A DNA stretch of 24,359 nt from assembly GCA_002478115.1 (NCBI GenBank), contig DLMH01000065.1, forward strand, positions 1-24,359, written 5' to 3'. Positions 7,970 through 15,618 of the stretch are shown piece by piece. This stretch comes from Candidatus Acidiferrum typicum. GTDB taxonomy: Bacteria; Acidobacteriota; Terriglobia; Acidiferrales; UBA7541. How positions within the stretch are numbered: the first letter of the stretch is position 1; the number at the start of each line of letters is the position of its first letter. The notes below the pieces were generated by a model. That model did no database searches and was not told where the DNA came from. It saw only the letters and a program-made list of their open reading frames with translations. The position numbers and the translations under genes are program-made.

Positions 7970-10234
7970 CTACACCGGCTGCAGGTGGGCGTAGCGTTCG
8001 ATAAACTTTTTTGTGCCGCGACCGGGGAAAGTCACGGAGATGCGACGGTCGTCGTCTTCGCCTTCCACGCCGACCACTGTTCCCACGCCGTACTCCGGAT
8101 GGCGCACCTTCTGGCCCAGGAGCGGGTCCGCCTTTCCGCCGCGCATGATGGCCGGGCGGCTGAACGGATTCGTGGACGCGGCACGCCGCTGCGGCCCGCG
8201 CTGCTTTGGCGCGGGCGTTCCGCGAGCCCGGCGCAGAAATTCCTCGGAGGAATAGGAATACTCGGGATCGGGCTCGTAGCGGCGCGATTCTCCGATTTCG
8301 GCCATTGACCCGCGCACGGTATCCACCAGTTCGCTGGGAATTTCTCCCAGGAAGCGCGAGGGCAGGGAAGCGCGCATCTGCTGCTCGTTGCCGAAAATGC
8401 GGCGGTAGAGCGCGCGAGTAAGCGTCAATGATTTTCGCGCGCGCGTCATTCCCACATACACCAGCCGGCGTTCTTCCTCGATTCCTTTTTCTTCGTTCAT
8501 CGAGCGGCTGTGCGGGCAGATGCCATCTTCCAGCCCGGTCAGAAAGACGTGGTCGAACTCCAGCCCCTTGGTGCTGTGCAGCGTGATGAGCGTTACGCCC
8601 GGCTTGCCCTCGTAAGAATCGGCGTCGCTGACCAGCGCGGCGGCGTCCAGGAAATCGGTGAAGGATTCGCCGGCCTCGATGCTTTCGGCCACCGCGCGCA
8701 CCAGTTCTTCCAGGTTTTCGGTGCGCGCCACGTCTTCCGGCGTGTTGCGATCCTTTAGCGCGCTCATATAACCGGTTTCCTCGAGAACGTAGCGCAGGAA
8801 TTCCGCGGGCTCCTTCGCCGAAAACGCTTCCCTTAAGCGCAAGACAAGCTCGCGGAAAACGCGCAACGGCGCGACCGAGCGGCTAGCATTGGGGCTGGTG
8901 ATCAGCGATTCCATGGCATCCCAGAAGGAAAGGTTCTCGCGCTGCGCGATGTCGCGCAGGGTGTCCACGGTGGTCTTGCCGATGCCGCGCGCGGGCACAT
9001 TCAAAACGCGCAGGAGGGAAATGTCGTCCTCGGGATGCAGCGCCAGGCGCACATACGCGAGCGCATCTTTTACTTCCGCGCGGTTGTAAAAGCTAAACCC
9101 GCCCACCAGCTTGTAGCGCAAGCCGCGGCGGCGAAACACCTCTTCAAAGGAGCGCGATTGAAAATTGGTGCGGTATTCGACGGCGCAGGTCTGGTCCGGA
9201 TCGCCGGCAAGAATGCGGTCGAGTTCCTCCGCGACATATTCGGCCTCGGCTTGGGCGTCGCGAGCCTCGAAATAACGGAGATTGTCGCCCAGGTCTTTTT
9301 CCGCGGTGAGCGTTTTCCCCAGGCGATCCGGATTATTGGCGACCACCGCCGCGGCAGCATCCAGAATTTTCTGCGTGGAGCGGTAATTGCGTTCCAGGCG
9401 CACGACCCTGGCGCCGGTAAAGTCCTTCGCAAAACTGAGCAAAATGGAGACATCGGCGCCGCGCCAACGGTAGATGGACTGGTCCTCGTCGCCCACTACG
9501 CAGACATTCTGGCGTTCGTTGGTCAGGAGTCGCAGCAAATCGTATTGCACGCGATTGGTATCCTGATACTCGTCCACGTGCAGATACTGGAAGCGATTCT
9601 GCCAGCGTTGGCGGACCTGCGGGACTTCCCGCAGCAGCCGCGCCGAGCGCAACAGCAGGTCGTCGAAATCGAGGGCATTGCTTTGCTTCAGGAGCGCCTC
9701 GTACGCGGCGAAAATGTCCGCCACTTTGCGCATATCCGGGCCAAACGCCTGGGCGCGCATCTGGTCGGGCGTTTGCGCCTGATTCTTGGCGTAACTGATA
9801 CGGGCAAGTACATTGCGCGGCGTGAGCGAGTCGTCCTCGATGCGCAGCTTGGCCATGACCAGCTTCACGGCGGCGAGTTGGTCATCATCGTCATAGATCG
9901 CGAAATCCTTTGGCAGTCCGGCCGAGGCCGCTTCCCGCCGCAGCAGCCTGGCGCAGAGCGAATGGAAGGTGGAAATCCACGGACGCTCCGGAGGAACGCC
10001 CGCGCGCAAGAGCAGATTGGTGACGCGAGTTTGCATCTCTTCGGCGGCCTTGTTCGTGAACGTGACCGCCAGAATCGACTCGGCGGGAACGCCCTTGGCG
10101 ATCAGGTTGGCCATGCGAAAGGTGATGGCGCGCGTCTTGCCTGTGCCCGCGCCGGCAAGAATCAGCACGGGCCCTTCCGTGGTTTCCGCGGCAAGGCGCT
10201 GCTCCGGATTGAGTTGCTCGAGAAAAGTCTGCAT
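7970..10234 (-). CDS. pcrA: ATP-dependent DNA helicase, PcrA/UvrD family
   Basis: A 754-residue superfamily 1A helicase that unwinds DNA 3' to 5' in repair and replication restart. All core motifs can be read: Q-motif near LNPEQRLAA, Walker A AGAGTGKT (27-34), motif Ia VTFTNKAAEEM, motif II DEYQDTN, motif III GDEDQSIYRWRGAD, motif IV RNYRS, motif V TLHSTKGLEF and motif VI VYVGMTRAR. The C-terminal tail after a basic linker (PKQRGPQRRAAS) contains GQKVRHPEYGVGTVVGVEG, matching the Tudor-like domain by which PcrA/UvrD binds RNA polymerase. The length is normal for the family. The start is ATG 10234, with a weak AGGA three bases too close. The strongly biased third positions create long antisense open frames over this gene, which are not genes. 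It is probably monocistronic. Confidence 0.96.
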   Translation of the reverse strand: MQTFLEQLNPEQRLAAETTEGPVLILAGAGTGKTRAITFRMANLIAKGVPAESILAVTFTNKAAEEMQTRVTNLLLRAGVPPERPWISTFHSLCARLLRREAASAGLPKDFAIYDDDDQLAAVKLVMAKLRIEDDSLTPRNVLARISYAKNQAQTPDQMRAQAFGPDMRKVADIFAAYEALLKQSNALDFDDLLLRSARLLREVPQVRQRWQNRFQYLHVDEYQDTNRVQYDLLRLLTNERQNVCVVGDEDQSIYRWRGADVSILLSFAKDFTGARVVRLERNYRSTQKILDAAAAVVANNPDRLGKTLTAEKDLGDNLRYFEARDAQAEAEYVAEELDRILAGDPDQTCAVEYRTNFQSRSFEEVFRRRGLRYKLVGGFSFYNRAEVKDALAYVRLALHPEDDISLLRVLNVPARGIGKTTVDTLRDIAQRENLSFWDAMESLITSPNASRSVAPLRVFRELVLRLREAFSAKEPAEFLRYVLEETGYMSALKDRNTPEDVARTENLEELVRAVAESIEAGESFTDFLDAAALVSDADSYEGKPGVTLITLHSTKGLEFDHVFLTGLEDGICPHSRSMNEEKGIEEERRLVYVGMTRARKSLTLTRALYRRIFGNEQQMRASLPSRFLGEIPSELVDTVRGSMAEIGESRRYEPDPEYSYSSEEFLRRARGTPAPKQRGPQRRAASTNPFSRPAIMRGGKADPLLGQKVRHPEYGVGTVVGVEGEDDDRRISVTFPGRGTKKFIERYAHLQPV

Positions 10235-10313
10235 GGGTCCTGGGGAAGCGGGAAATTGTCAGCCCAATCATGGTAGCTGAGGGTTGGAGTCACGGCAAAT
10301 CAGGGAAAAGTTC

Positions 10314-10337
10314 GGTAGTGGGTCAGTTTCCGGTTAG
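10314..10337 (+). repeat. left arm of inverted repeat
   Basis: The arm begins GGTAGTGGGTCAGTTTCC and ends GGTTAG. It pairs with 11063-11086 on the opposite strand with two mismatches. It lies about 80 bases upstream of the helicase start and may include part of that gene's promoter region. Confidence 0.7.
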
Positions 10338-10423
10338 GGCTAATCAGGCACTAAGGGTAATTGGGATGCGGGAGGTTTACTTGCGAAAGGCTTCCATCAA
10401 TAGCCAGTTGAGCTTCGTCATCG

Positions 10424-10429
10424 TATAAT
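10424..10429 (+). promoter_or_regulatory. consensus -10 box next to a start codon
   Basis: A perfect TATAAT ends eight bases before the ATG at 10438. Initiation at the usual distance would put the 5' end at or within a base or two of the start codon, giving a leaderless transcript. A -35 element at normal spacing was not seen (TTGAGC at 10408-10413 is too near). Confidence 0.4.
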
Positions 10430-10437
10430 CTGCTCAA

Positions 10438-10908
10438 ATGGGGCAATCAGAAATCAAGCCTCGACTCATCCACACCAAGCGCGGAGCGGTATTTGCACTC
10501 TGCTGTACCGGCTATTTCGCGATCTTGAGTGTTCGGGATGTGCTCTGGCATTCCCAACGCCAACACCATTGGCTTCTCGACTTTGATTGGCTCGTTTTAT
10601 GGCATATTTCGCTGCCAGCCTGGGTCGTAGCGGGAGTTAATCTGGCGTTCTACGCAGGCCTATTCTGGGGTGGGGTGCTGCTTTACCGGATTGCCCAGGG
10701 CAAGGAGCGCGTTTTAGTAGTTGGCTGGGCCGCAGTTATCTTTCTTGGTTTAATCCAATTTCTAATTTCAGCGTCTGCGGCTACCGAAATTGACCCCCTA
10801 AAAGCCTTTATGGCGGCAGCGGCATTCCTTGCGGCTGTGGATATCTTCTTAAAGATGCCCGCAAGCGGCTACCCTCGGGTCGATAATCAAACATCTCGGA
10901 ATACTTGA
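10438..10908 (+). CDS. small four-helix membrane protein of unknown function
   Basis: A 156-residue protein with a charged N-terminus (GQSEIKPRLIHTKRG) and about four membrane segments: roughly 17-36 (AVFALCCTGYFAILSVRDVL), 51-80 (WLVLWHISLPAWVVAGVNLAFYAGLFW and on), 92-110 (VLVVGWAAVIFLGLIQFLIS) and 123-138 (AFMAAAAFLAAVDIF). The C-terminus is polar. No family was recognised. There is no ribosome binding site before the ATG; a TATAAT lies just upstream, so leaderless expression is possible. Its base composition looks less GC-rich than the surrounding genes, and it sits inside an inverted-repeat-bounded segment, which suggests it was acquired as cargo. Confidence 0.6.
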   Translation: MGQSEIKPRLIHTKRGAVFALCCTGYFAILSVRDVLWHSQRQHHWLLDFDWLVLWHISLPAWVVAGVNLAFYAGLFWGGVLLYRIAQGKERVLVVGWAAVIFLGLIQFLISASAATEIDPLKAFMAAAAFLAAVDIFLKMPASGYPRVDNQTSRNT

Positions 10909-10949
10909 GAATAGGTCGCCATGTCACCACTTCACCATGCCGGTCGCCC

Positions 10950-10978
10950 ACTTACGCCGGTCCTTGAATTGCGTAAGT
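10950..10978. other. hairpin downstream of the small membrane protein
   Basis: ACTTACGC (10950-10957) pairs perfectly with GCGTAAGT (10971-10978) around a 13-base loop. It lies 42 bases after the stop codon at 10908 and could stabilise the 3' end of the transcript or act as a weak terminator. It has no T-tract. Confidence 0.35.
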
Positions 10979-11025
10979 CCCGGTGAGTCGCGTAACCGTA
11001 CAAGTGCCTTTGGGTCGATTCCACT

Positions 11026-11042
11026 TCTCCGGTAACCGGAGA
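11026..11042. other. near-perfect palindrome inside the cassette's right end
   Basis: TCTCCGGT and ACCGGAGA form a perfect 8-base inverted repeat around a single A. This site is 20 bases inside the right inverted-repeat arm. It could be a binding site for a protein acting on the element end. Confidence 0.3.
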
Positions 11043-11062
11043 CCGGCCCATTAGCGAGTCGC

Positions 11063-11086
11063 CTAATCGGAAACTGACGCACTACC
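11063..11086 (-). repeat. right arm of inverted repeat
   Basis: Reverse-complement partner of 10314-10337, starting CTAATCGGAAACTGACG. A related degenerate sequence (GTGAGTCGCGTAACCG, from 10983) stands about 70 bases further in and resembles GCGAGTCGCCTAATCGG at the arm, as if the end had been partly duplicated. Confidence 0.7.
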
Positions 11087-11105
11087 AAAAGTCCTGCAGT
11101 GTGTG

Positions 11106-11170
11106 CGCCTTGGCGAGATGGGGTCGAGCCCTTCGCCGCTCAGGGTAAACAGTGCTCGACCCCTACGGGA
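11106..11170. repeat. dispersed repeat, copy 1
   Basis: Contains CGCCTTGGCGAGATGGGGTC, then CGCTCAGGGTAAAC and CTCGACCCCTACGGGA. The same modules recur in a different order at the right end of the window (24274-24359). It is non-coding, lying just after the 3' end of the exported protein gene and beside the inverted-repeat cassette. Confidence 0.65.
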
Positions 11171-11185
11171 GAAAACTGGGCAAGC

Positions 11186-11836
11186 TCAGTTCGCGGCAGA
11201 AGTGCCGAGGGGGATATCAAAATAGGAGAGGGGCTGTTTCGTGCCCATGGTGGTGAGGTTTGGCACGTACAGGCGGGCCGATTGCAGCAACTCCACCTCG
11301 CCGCGCAAATCGAAATAGAGCAGCCCTTCGACGGTGCCGTGTGCCGCCACCACGGAAGAGGGCACCGCGGCGTTCTGGCAATCATCACGGAAGTCGGTCC
11401 AATTCTTGTCCCTTGAAGGCTTGGCACCCCCCAGGGGAATCGGCAAAGGGATGCGCTTCGCCGTGGGATCCTTGCCATTGTTCTTCAAGAGAACCGTGTC
11501 CGCTACTTCATCCGCGGTCAGCGGCTCGAGTTCCTGACGCTCGTCTTCGTTCAATTGCAGGAGCAGGCGGATGTGCGGCAAGTCGATCTTGATGCTCTCA
11601 TCGGAGTCATTGCGGAAAGAAATCCGCAGGGCGACGACGCCTTTTGAGAACGGGGACTTCTTCGGGAACCTCTCCTTGTAGCGGGATGCCTGCGTCCAGG
11701 GGTCAACGCCAATGGTCATGCTCTCGTGGGAGTCTTGGATTGTCGCGCGCAGCGGTGCGGCTTGCTGCGCCTGCATTGGCGGCGCCAGGAAGACCGTCAA
11801 CAGGGGCAGAAGAACGGAAGGAGAGAGTTTTCGCAT
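11186..11836 (-). CDS. exported hypothetical protein
   Basis: From the ATG at 11836 the product has 216 residues. An upstream in-frame ATG at 11860 would add eight, but only the shorter form begins with a standard signal peptide (MRKLSPSVLLPLLTVFLA, likely cleaved after QAQ). The mature protein contains DSHESMTIGVDPWT, a strand-rich section VVALRISFRNDSDESIKIDL (resembling beta-sandwich domains that tolerate oxidative or cell-surface conditions, without a firm family), ELEPLTADEVADTVL, and a C-terminal VEGLLYFDLRGEVELLQSARLYVPNLT. Similar proteins occur in Acidobacteriota as far as I recall; the function is unknown. It is transcribed away from the LPS operon and shares its upstream region with it. 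Confidence 0.7.
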   Translation of the reverse strand: MRKLSPSVLLPLLTVFLAPPMQAQQAAPLRATIQDSHESMTIGVDPWTQASRYKERFPKKSPFSKGVVALRISFRNDSDESIKIDLPHIRLLLQLNEDERQELEPLTADEVADTVLLKNNGKDPTAKRIPLPIPLGGAKPSRDKNWTDFRDDCQNAAVPSSVVAAHGTVEGLLYFDLRGEVELLQSARLYVPNLTTMGTKQPLSYFDIPLGTSAAN

Positions 11837-11842
11837 GAAGAT

Positions 11843-11848
11843 ATAATA
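11843..11848 (-). promoter_or_regulatory. possible -10 box for the exported protein, leaderless
   Basis: On the minus strand TATTAT ends six bases before the ATG at 11836. A transcript started here would begin at or next to the start codon, in line with the lack of a ribosome binding site. No -35 element was found. Confidence 0.25.
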
Positions 11849-11886
11849 AACTGTTTGCATCCTGTGGCCTTCGATTCCTTAGGGAG

Positions 11887-11905
11887 AAGCAGGGTTGCCC
11901 TGCTT
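11887..11905 (+). promoter_or_regulatory. 8-base-pair hairpin in the waaA upstream region
   Basis: AAGCAGGG, TTG, CCCTGCTT form a perfect 8-bp stem with a three-base loop, 49 bases before the waaA start and between two divergent genes. It may be a structured leader element or a protein-binding palindrome. No T-tract follows. Confidence 0.35.
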
Positions 11906-11954
11906 GCGGAGTAGCGGGCCGTCGCAAATCCGTGACAGACCGGAGTCAGATCGC

Positions 11955-13313
11955 GTGTATTTCTTGTATAGCGTCTTAACGGGCTTGGCCGCCATCATCA
12001 CTGCGCCCTATTGGCTGATTCAGGGCCTGCGCCACGGCAAGTATCTCTCGAATCTGGGCGAGCGGCTGGGATTTTCTGTCCCCGGCGTCGCGCGGCTCCC
12101 TGCGGATCACCCCGGCGCCATCTGGATTCACGCAGTTTCCGTGGGCGAAGCGCTGGCGGCTGTGGCGTTGGCCAAGAGGCTGAAGGAAGCAAATCCGCGG
12201 CGGCCGCTGGTCATTTCCACGACGACAATCACAGGCCAACAAGTGGCGCGAGAGCGCATGCCCTTTGCGGATGCCGTGGTGTATTTTCCGTTTGATTGGG
12301 CGTTCTGCGTGCGCAAGGTGATGGATGCCATGAAGCCGGCGGTTGTTGCCGTTCTCGAAACGGAGATTTGGCCTAATTTCCTGCACGAAGCCGGGCGCCG
12401 CAAGGTTCCGGTGATTTTCACCAGCGGGCGTATCTCCGACCGTTCTTTTGCGCGCTTTCAGAGGTGGTTCGGCATCTTGGGCTTTTACCTCCGGCCGCTG
12501 CTGGCCTCGGCCCTCTCCAATGCCGCGATGTTCCTGATGCAGACGGAGACCGACGCGGAACGCCTGCGCGCACTGGGCGCCCCGGCGGAGCGCGTGAAAA
12601 TCAGCGGTAATTTGAAGTACGACCAGGAATTGCCCGCGGCCACGCCGCTTTCCACCTGGCTGGAAGCGGAGTGCAAGGAGCAGGGGCGCTGGCCGGTGAT
12701 TGTTGCGGGGAGCGTGGTGGCCAACGAGGAGCCGCTGGCGCTGATTGCCTTTGGCGTGGTGCAGGGAGACTACCCCAAGGCGCTGCTGGTTCTGGCGCCG
12801 CGCAAACCGGAGCGCTTTGCCGCTGCCGCAGAATTCATCGAGGAAGCGCATCACACGTTTGTTCGCCGCTCCGAACTGGCCGTGGCGGGGCCCGTCGCGC
12901 CGTCCAGCAGCAACGGCAAGAGCTTGACGGCAAACACCACGGTGCTGCTGCTCGATAGCATTGGCGAACTGGCGTCGCTGTATCGCCTAGCCGACGGCGT
13001 GTTTGTCGGCGGATCGCTGGTGCCATCCGGCGGCCACAACATTCTGGAGCCTGCCGCATTTGGCAAGGTACCGGTCTTCGGGCCTTCCATGGAAAATTTC
13101 GCGGCCATTGCTTCGCGATTTGTGGAGGCCGGAGCCGCGATTCAGGTGACCAGCCCCGAGGATGCGGGCGTCGAATGGATTCACCTGCTGAAGAGTCCCG
13201 AGAAAATGCAGAAAATGGGGGAGAGGGCGCGGCGGTTGGTGGAAACGAGCCGCGGCGCCCTGGAGCGCGCGTTGGCTGAGATTTCGCGGCAACTCGGTGG
13301 CACGCCGCGATGA
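11955..13313 (+). CDS. waaA: 3-deoxy-D-manno-octulosonic acid transferase
   Basis: WaaA (KdtA) moves Kdo from CMP-Kdo onto lipid IVA at the inner membrane. I place the start at GTG 11955, giving 452 residues that begin VYFLYSVLTGLAAIITAPYW, a usual N-terminal membrane anchor. GGAG at 11942-11945 stands nine bases upstream. Starts further upstream (for example at 11895) add a polar stretch not expected in the family. Family motifs include NLGERLGF, IHAVSVGEALAA with the catalytic-region glutamate, VISTTTITGQQVA, VLETEIWPN, PVIFTSGRISDRSF, ISGNLKYD and the nucleotide-sugar site FVGGSLVPSGGHNILEPA. It opens the LPS operon; its stop overlaps the lpxK start (ATGA). Whether it adds one or two Kdo units cannot be told from the sequence. 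Confidence 0.95.
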   Translation: MYFLYSVLTGLAAIITAPYWLIQGLRHGKYLSNLGERLGFSVPGVARLPADHPGAIWIHAVSVGEALAAVALAKRLKEANPRRPLVISTTTITGQQVARERMPFADAVVYFPFDWAFCVRKVMDAMKPAVVAVLETEIWPNFLHEAGRRKVPVIFTSGRISDRSFARFQRWFGILGFYLRPLLASALSNAAMFLMQTETDAERLRALGAPAERVKISGNLKYDQELPAATPLSTWLEAECKEQGRWPVIVAGSVVANEEPLALIAFGVVQGDYPKALLVLAPRKPERFAAAAEFIEEAHHTFVRRSELAVAGPVAPSSSNGKSLTANTTVLLLDSIGELASLYRLADGVFVGGSLVPSGGHNILEPAAFGKVPVFGPSMENFAAIASRFVEAGAAIQVTSPEDAGVEWIHLLKSPEKMQKMGERARRLVETSRGALERALAEISRQLGGTPR

Positions 13314-14320
13314 TCCTGCCGCCAATCCTGCGGTGGCTGATGTGGCCATTGTCGTTGGTGTACGGAATCGCTGTGCGGCTAAGGTTGTGGCTGTATGCCC
13401 GGGGCACTTTCGAGACGAAACGTCTGCGCACTCCGGTGATCAGCGTGGGCAATTTGACTGTTGGGGGAACGGGCAAGACGCCCATGGTCATCTGGCTGGC
13501 GGAACGATTTCTGGCGGCCGGCAAGCGCGTGGCGATTTTGAGCCGCGGCTACAAGGGAAGCGGCGAGACGAGCGATGAGATCGAAATGATAAGGTACCGT
13601 TTGCACGATCGCGTTTTGTTCGGCGTTGGCGTAAATCGTTACGAACAGGGCAGCCGCTTGGAACAACAGGGTGTGGATGTGTTTTTGCTCGACGATGGCT
13701 ACCAGCACTTGCCGCTTGCGCGCGACGTCAATCTGCTGTTGCTGGATGCCGCGCAACCCCTGGGCAGGGAAATGCTTTTGCCGGCCGGCCGCTTGCGCGA
13801 GCCCGTTTCCGCGATGAGCCGCGCAAGCTTGCTTGTCTTTACGCGCTCAGAAACATCAGCGGGGGCCAGTGCGGCCATTGGCAAGATGCAGGGCTATCCG
13901 GTTTTTGCGGCTGCGACGCGTTTGCTGGGCTTCCGCAGACTTGGCGGCGGCGTGCCAGTGCTGACGCGAGCGGAAATCGGCGCGGGACCGTTCATGGTGT
14001 TTTGCGGGATCGGCAATCCGCGCGCGTTTTTTCTCGATCTGCAGAACTGGCAAATCCCGGTGGCCGGCACTAAGGCTTTTCCCGATCACCATCGTTATAC
14101 AGCCGGCGAAGTGGAGGCGCTCGCGCAAGCGGCAGGGGCGGCGGGCGCGCGTGCTTTTGTTACGACGGAAAAAGACGCGCAAAACCTTGGGGAAGCGCGA
14201 TTCGGGGAGATGCCCGTCTTCGTTGCGGTGATTGATCTGGAGATTTCTCCGGAGGCGGTATTCTGGGAAGCGATTCAGGCGCAAATCGTGGCCCAGGCTC
14301 CGTCCCGGATGGTGGATTGA
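13310..14320 (+). CDS. lpxK: tetraacyldisaccharide 4'-kinase
   Basis: LpxK phosphorylates the 4' position of the lipid A disaccharide precursor, using ATP at the inner membrane. The product has 336 residues, starting with a hydrophobic, membrane-associated N-terminus (ILPPILRWLMWPLSLVYG). The P-loop GNLTVGGTGKTP (47-58) is typical of this family, followed by VAILSRGYKG, then DVFLLDDGYQHLPLARDVNLLLLDA, which carries the family DDGxQH signature, and LLPAGRLREP. A segment near the C-terminus, FPDHHRYTAGEVEAL and FVTTEKDAQNL, matches the conserved kinase tail. The ATG overlaps the waaA stop by four bases, so the two are likely coupled. Pairing of waaA and lpxK is common in Gram-negative genomes. 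Confidence 0.95.
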   Translation: MILPPILRWLMWPLSLVYGIAVRLRLWLYARGTFETKRLRTPVISVGNLTVGGTGKTPMVIWLAERFLAAGKRVAILSRGYKGSGETSDEIEMIRYRLHDRVLFGVGVNRYEQGSRLEQQGVDVFLLDDGYQHLPLARDVNLLLLDAAQPLGREMLLPAGRLREPVSAMSRASLLVFTRSETSAGASAAIGKMQGYPVFAAATRLLGFRRLGGGVPVLTRAEIGAGPFMVFCGIGNPRAFFLDLQNWQIPVAGTKAFPDHHRYTAGEVEALAQAAGAAGARAFVTTEKDAQNLGEARFGEMPVFVAVIDLEISPEAVFWEAIQAQIVAQAPSRMVD

Positions 14321-14382
14321 AACTTTTGGGATCGTGCCAAGAGTTTCGGATCGTTTAGAGGTTCGTCAGAAATGGAATTCGT

Positions 14383-14482
14383 TGTCATCCCGAGCGAAGC
14401 GAGGGATCTGCTTTTCGCAGAAGACGAGAGGAAAAGCAGGTTCCTCGCCCCGTTCAAAAAGCGAACGGGACTCGGAATGACA
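14383..14482. repeat. structured palindromic repeat between lpxK and waaF
   Basis: A 100-base element with nested pairing. Outer arms TGTCATCCCGAG (14383-14394) and CTCGGAATGACA (14471-14482) pair with one mismatch. An inner stem joins 14399-14416 with 14431-14448, with a few mismatches. A side hairpin CCCGTTC/GAACGGG (14449-14455 with 14463-14469) completes a fold like a three-way junction. The outer arm (GTCATCCCGAGCGAAGCGAG) resembles a palindromic repeat that I recall as widespread in several phyla. It fills most of the 239-base gap between lpxK and waaF, the only sizeable gap in the operon, and may affect transcript processing or termination. Confidence 0.7.
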
Positions 14483-14571
14483 TTTGCTTGGATTCTTCGG
14501 CAGCAACTGGGAACACGCTCCCGCTTTTGGGGGACTCGTAAAGATTTTGCAGGCAGCAGGTGCGCAGCGGC

Positions 14572-15618
14572 ATGAACATTATGATTCGCGCGACGAACTG
14601 GGTCGGCGACGCCATCCTGGCGCTGCCCGCGATTCGCGCTGTTCGCAGGAAGTTTCCCGAGGCGCGCATCAGCATCGTGGCGCGGCCGTATGTGGCGGAG
14701 ATTTACCGCGACCAGTCGATCGGCGACGATTTGGTCGCGTATGACCCCAAAGGAGCGCAACGTGGCTGGAGCGGACGCGCCGCCCTCGCGTCTGAGTTGC
14801 GCGCAAGGAAATTCGACGTTGCCCTGCTCCTGCAGAATGCCTTTGGCGCTGCGTGGCTTGCCTGGCGCGCCGGGATTCCGGAGCGCATCGGCTACGCGCG
14901 CGACGGACGGCGCCTGCTGCTGACAAATGCGATCGCGGTTCCCAAGCCCGGCGAGATCCCCGCGCACGAGAAGTTCTATTATCTTGAGTTGCTACGCCGC
15001 GCCGGCTGGATCGATCAGTTGCAGGACGAGGCGCATATCGCGTTGCACGTTCCCGAGGCACGCCGCGTGAAAGCCGCGGAAACATTGCTCGAAGCTGGAG
15101 CGCGGCCACACGCCGTTCGCGTGGCCATTGGCGCGGGCGCGTCCTACGGTTCGGCAAAGTGCTGGCCGCCCGAGCGCTTTGCAGAATGGGCCAATCGCTA
15201 TCAGGCGGAAACCGATGGCGATGTGATCCTGTTCGGCACGGCGGCGGAAGCCAGCGTTTCCAATGCCATCATCGCGGGCATGAAGAAAAAGCCCATTGAT
15301 CTGACCGGGAGAACCACAATCGGCGACTTGCCTGCGCTCCTCTCGCAATGCCAATTGTTCCTGGGCAATGATTCCGGGGCGATGCACGTCGCCGCTGCAG
15401 TAGGAGTGCCAGTGGTTGCAGTCTTTGGTCCGACCGATCCGTTTGGCACCGCGCCCGTTACCCCGTGTTCCAGCATCGTGCAGGATCGGCCGTACTGCAG
15501 CCCGTGTTTCCTGCGGCGCTGCCCCACCGATCATCGCTGCATGAAAAGCATCACGCCGGAGATGGTCGCGGCTGCCGTGAAACCCTGGCTGGTTAAATTG
15601 GGGGTGGGTCCTGCCTGA
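14572..15618 (+). CDS. waaF: ADP-heptose:LPS heptosyltransferase II
   Basis: WaaF adds the second L-glycero-D-manno-heptose to the LPS inner core in the cytoplasm. From ATG 14572 it has 348 residues beginning MNIMIRATNWVGDAILALPA, the standard N-terminus of the family (family members often read RATNWVGDAV). GTG 14560 would add four residues and is less likely. The GT-B fold is shown by the N-terminal VGDAILALPAIRAVRRKFPEA and the C-terminal donor-binding block LGNDSGAMHVAAAVGVPVVAVFGPTDP. The cysteine-rich tail CSPCFLRRCPTDHRCM is characteristic of heptosyltransferase II. The gene follows the palindromic repeat after lpxK. Its TGA (15616-15618) overlaps the start of gmhB. Confidence 0.93.
   Translation: MNIMIRATNWVGDAILALPAIRAVRRKFPEARISIVARPYVAEIYRDQSIGDDLVAYDPKGAQRGWSGRAALASELRARKFDVALLLQNAFGAAWLAWRAGIPERIGYARDGRRLLLTNAIAVPKPGEIPAHEKFYYLELLRRAGWIDQLQDEAHIALHVPEARRVKAAETLLEAGARPHAVRVAIGAGASYGSAKCWPPERFAEWANRYQAETDGDVILFGTAAEASVSNAIIAGMKKKPIDLTGRTTIGDLPALLSQCQLFLGNDSGAMHVAAAVGVPVVAVFGPTDPFGTAPVTPCSSIVQDRPYCSPCFLRRCPTDHRCMKSITPEMVAAAVKPWLVKLGVGPA

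Larger units (their letters stand above)
10314..11086. mobile_element. cassette-like segment bounded by a 24-base imperfect inverted repeat
   Basis: The left arm at 10314-10337 and the right arm at 11063-11086 are inverted copies that match at 22 of 24 positions; the shared core includes CGGAAACTGAC. They enclose 773 bases holding one small membrane-protein gene and a structured 3' region. No transposase is encoded and I see no clear flanking target duplication. This resembles a non-autonomous element or the remains of an insertion sequence, but a pair of dispersed repeats facing each other by chance is also possible. Confidence 0.4.

Noticed and set aside
9035..10276. 413-codon plus-strand open frame opposite the helicase gene
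   Set aside because: Antisense to a complete PcrA with all helicase motifs; it shows low-complexity composition caused by GC-rich third positions and no family resemblance.
10950..11042. CRISPR-like or tRNA-like structure
   Set aside because: The hairpins are single and dissimilar, with no repeat-spacer periodicity and no tRNA T-loop or anticodon features. No tRNA was found elsewhere in the window either.
11976..12854. 292-codon minus-strand open frame inside waaA
   Set aside because: Antisense to a well-supported Kdo transferase; rich in His, Arg and Gln, without motifs.
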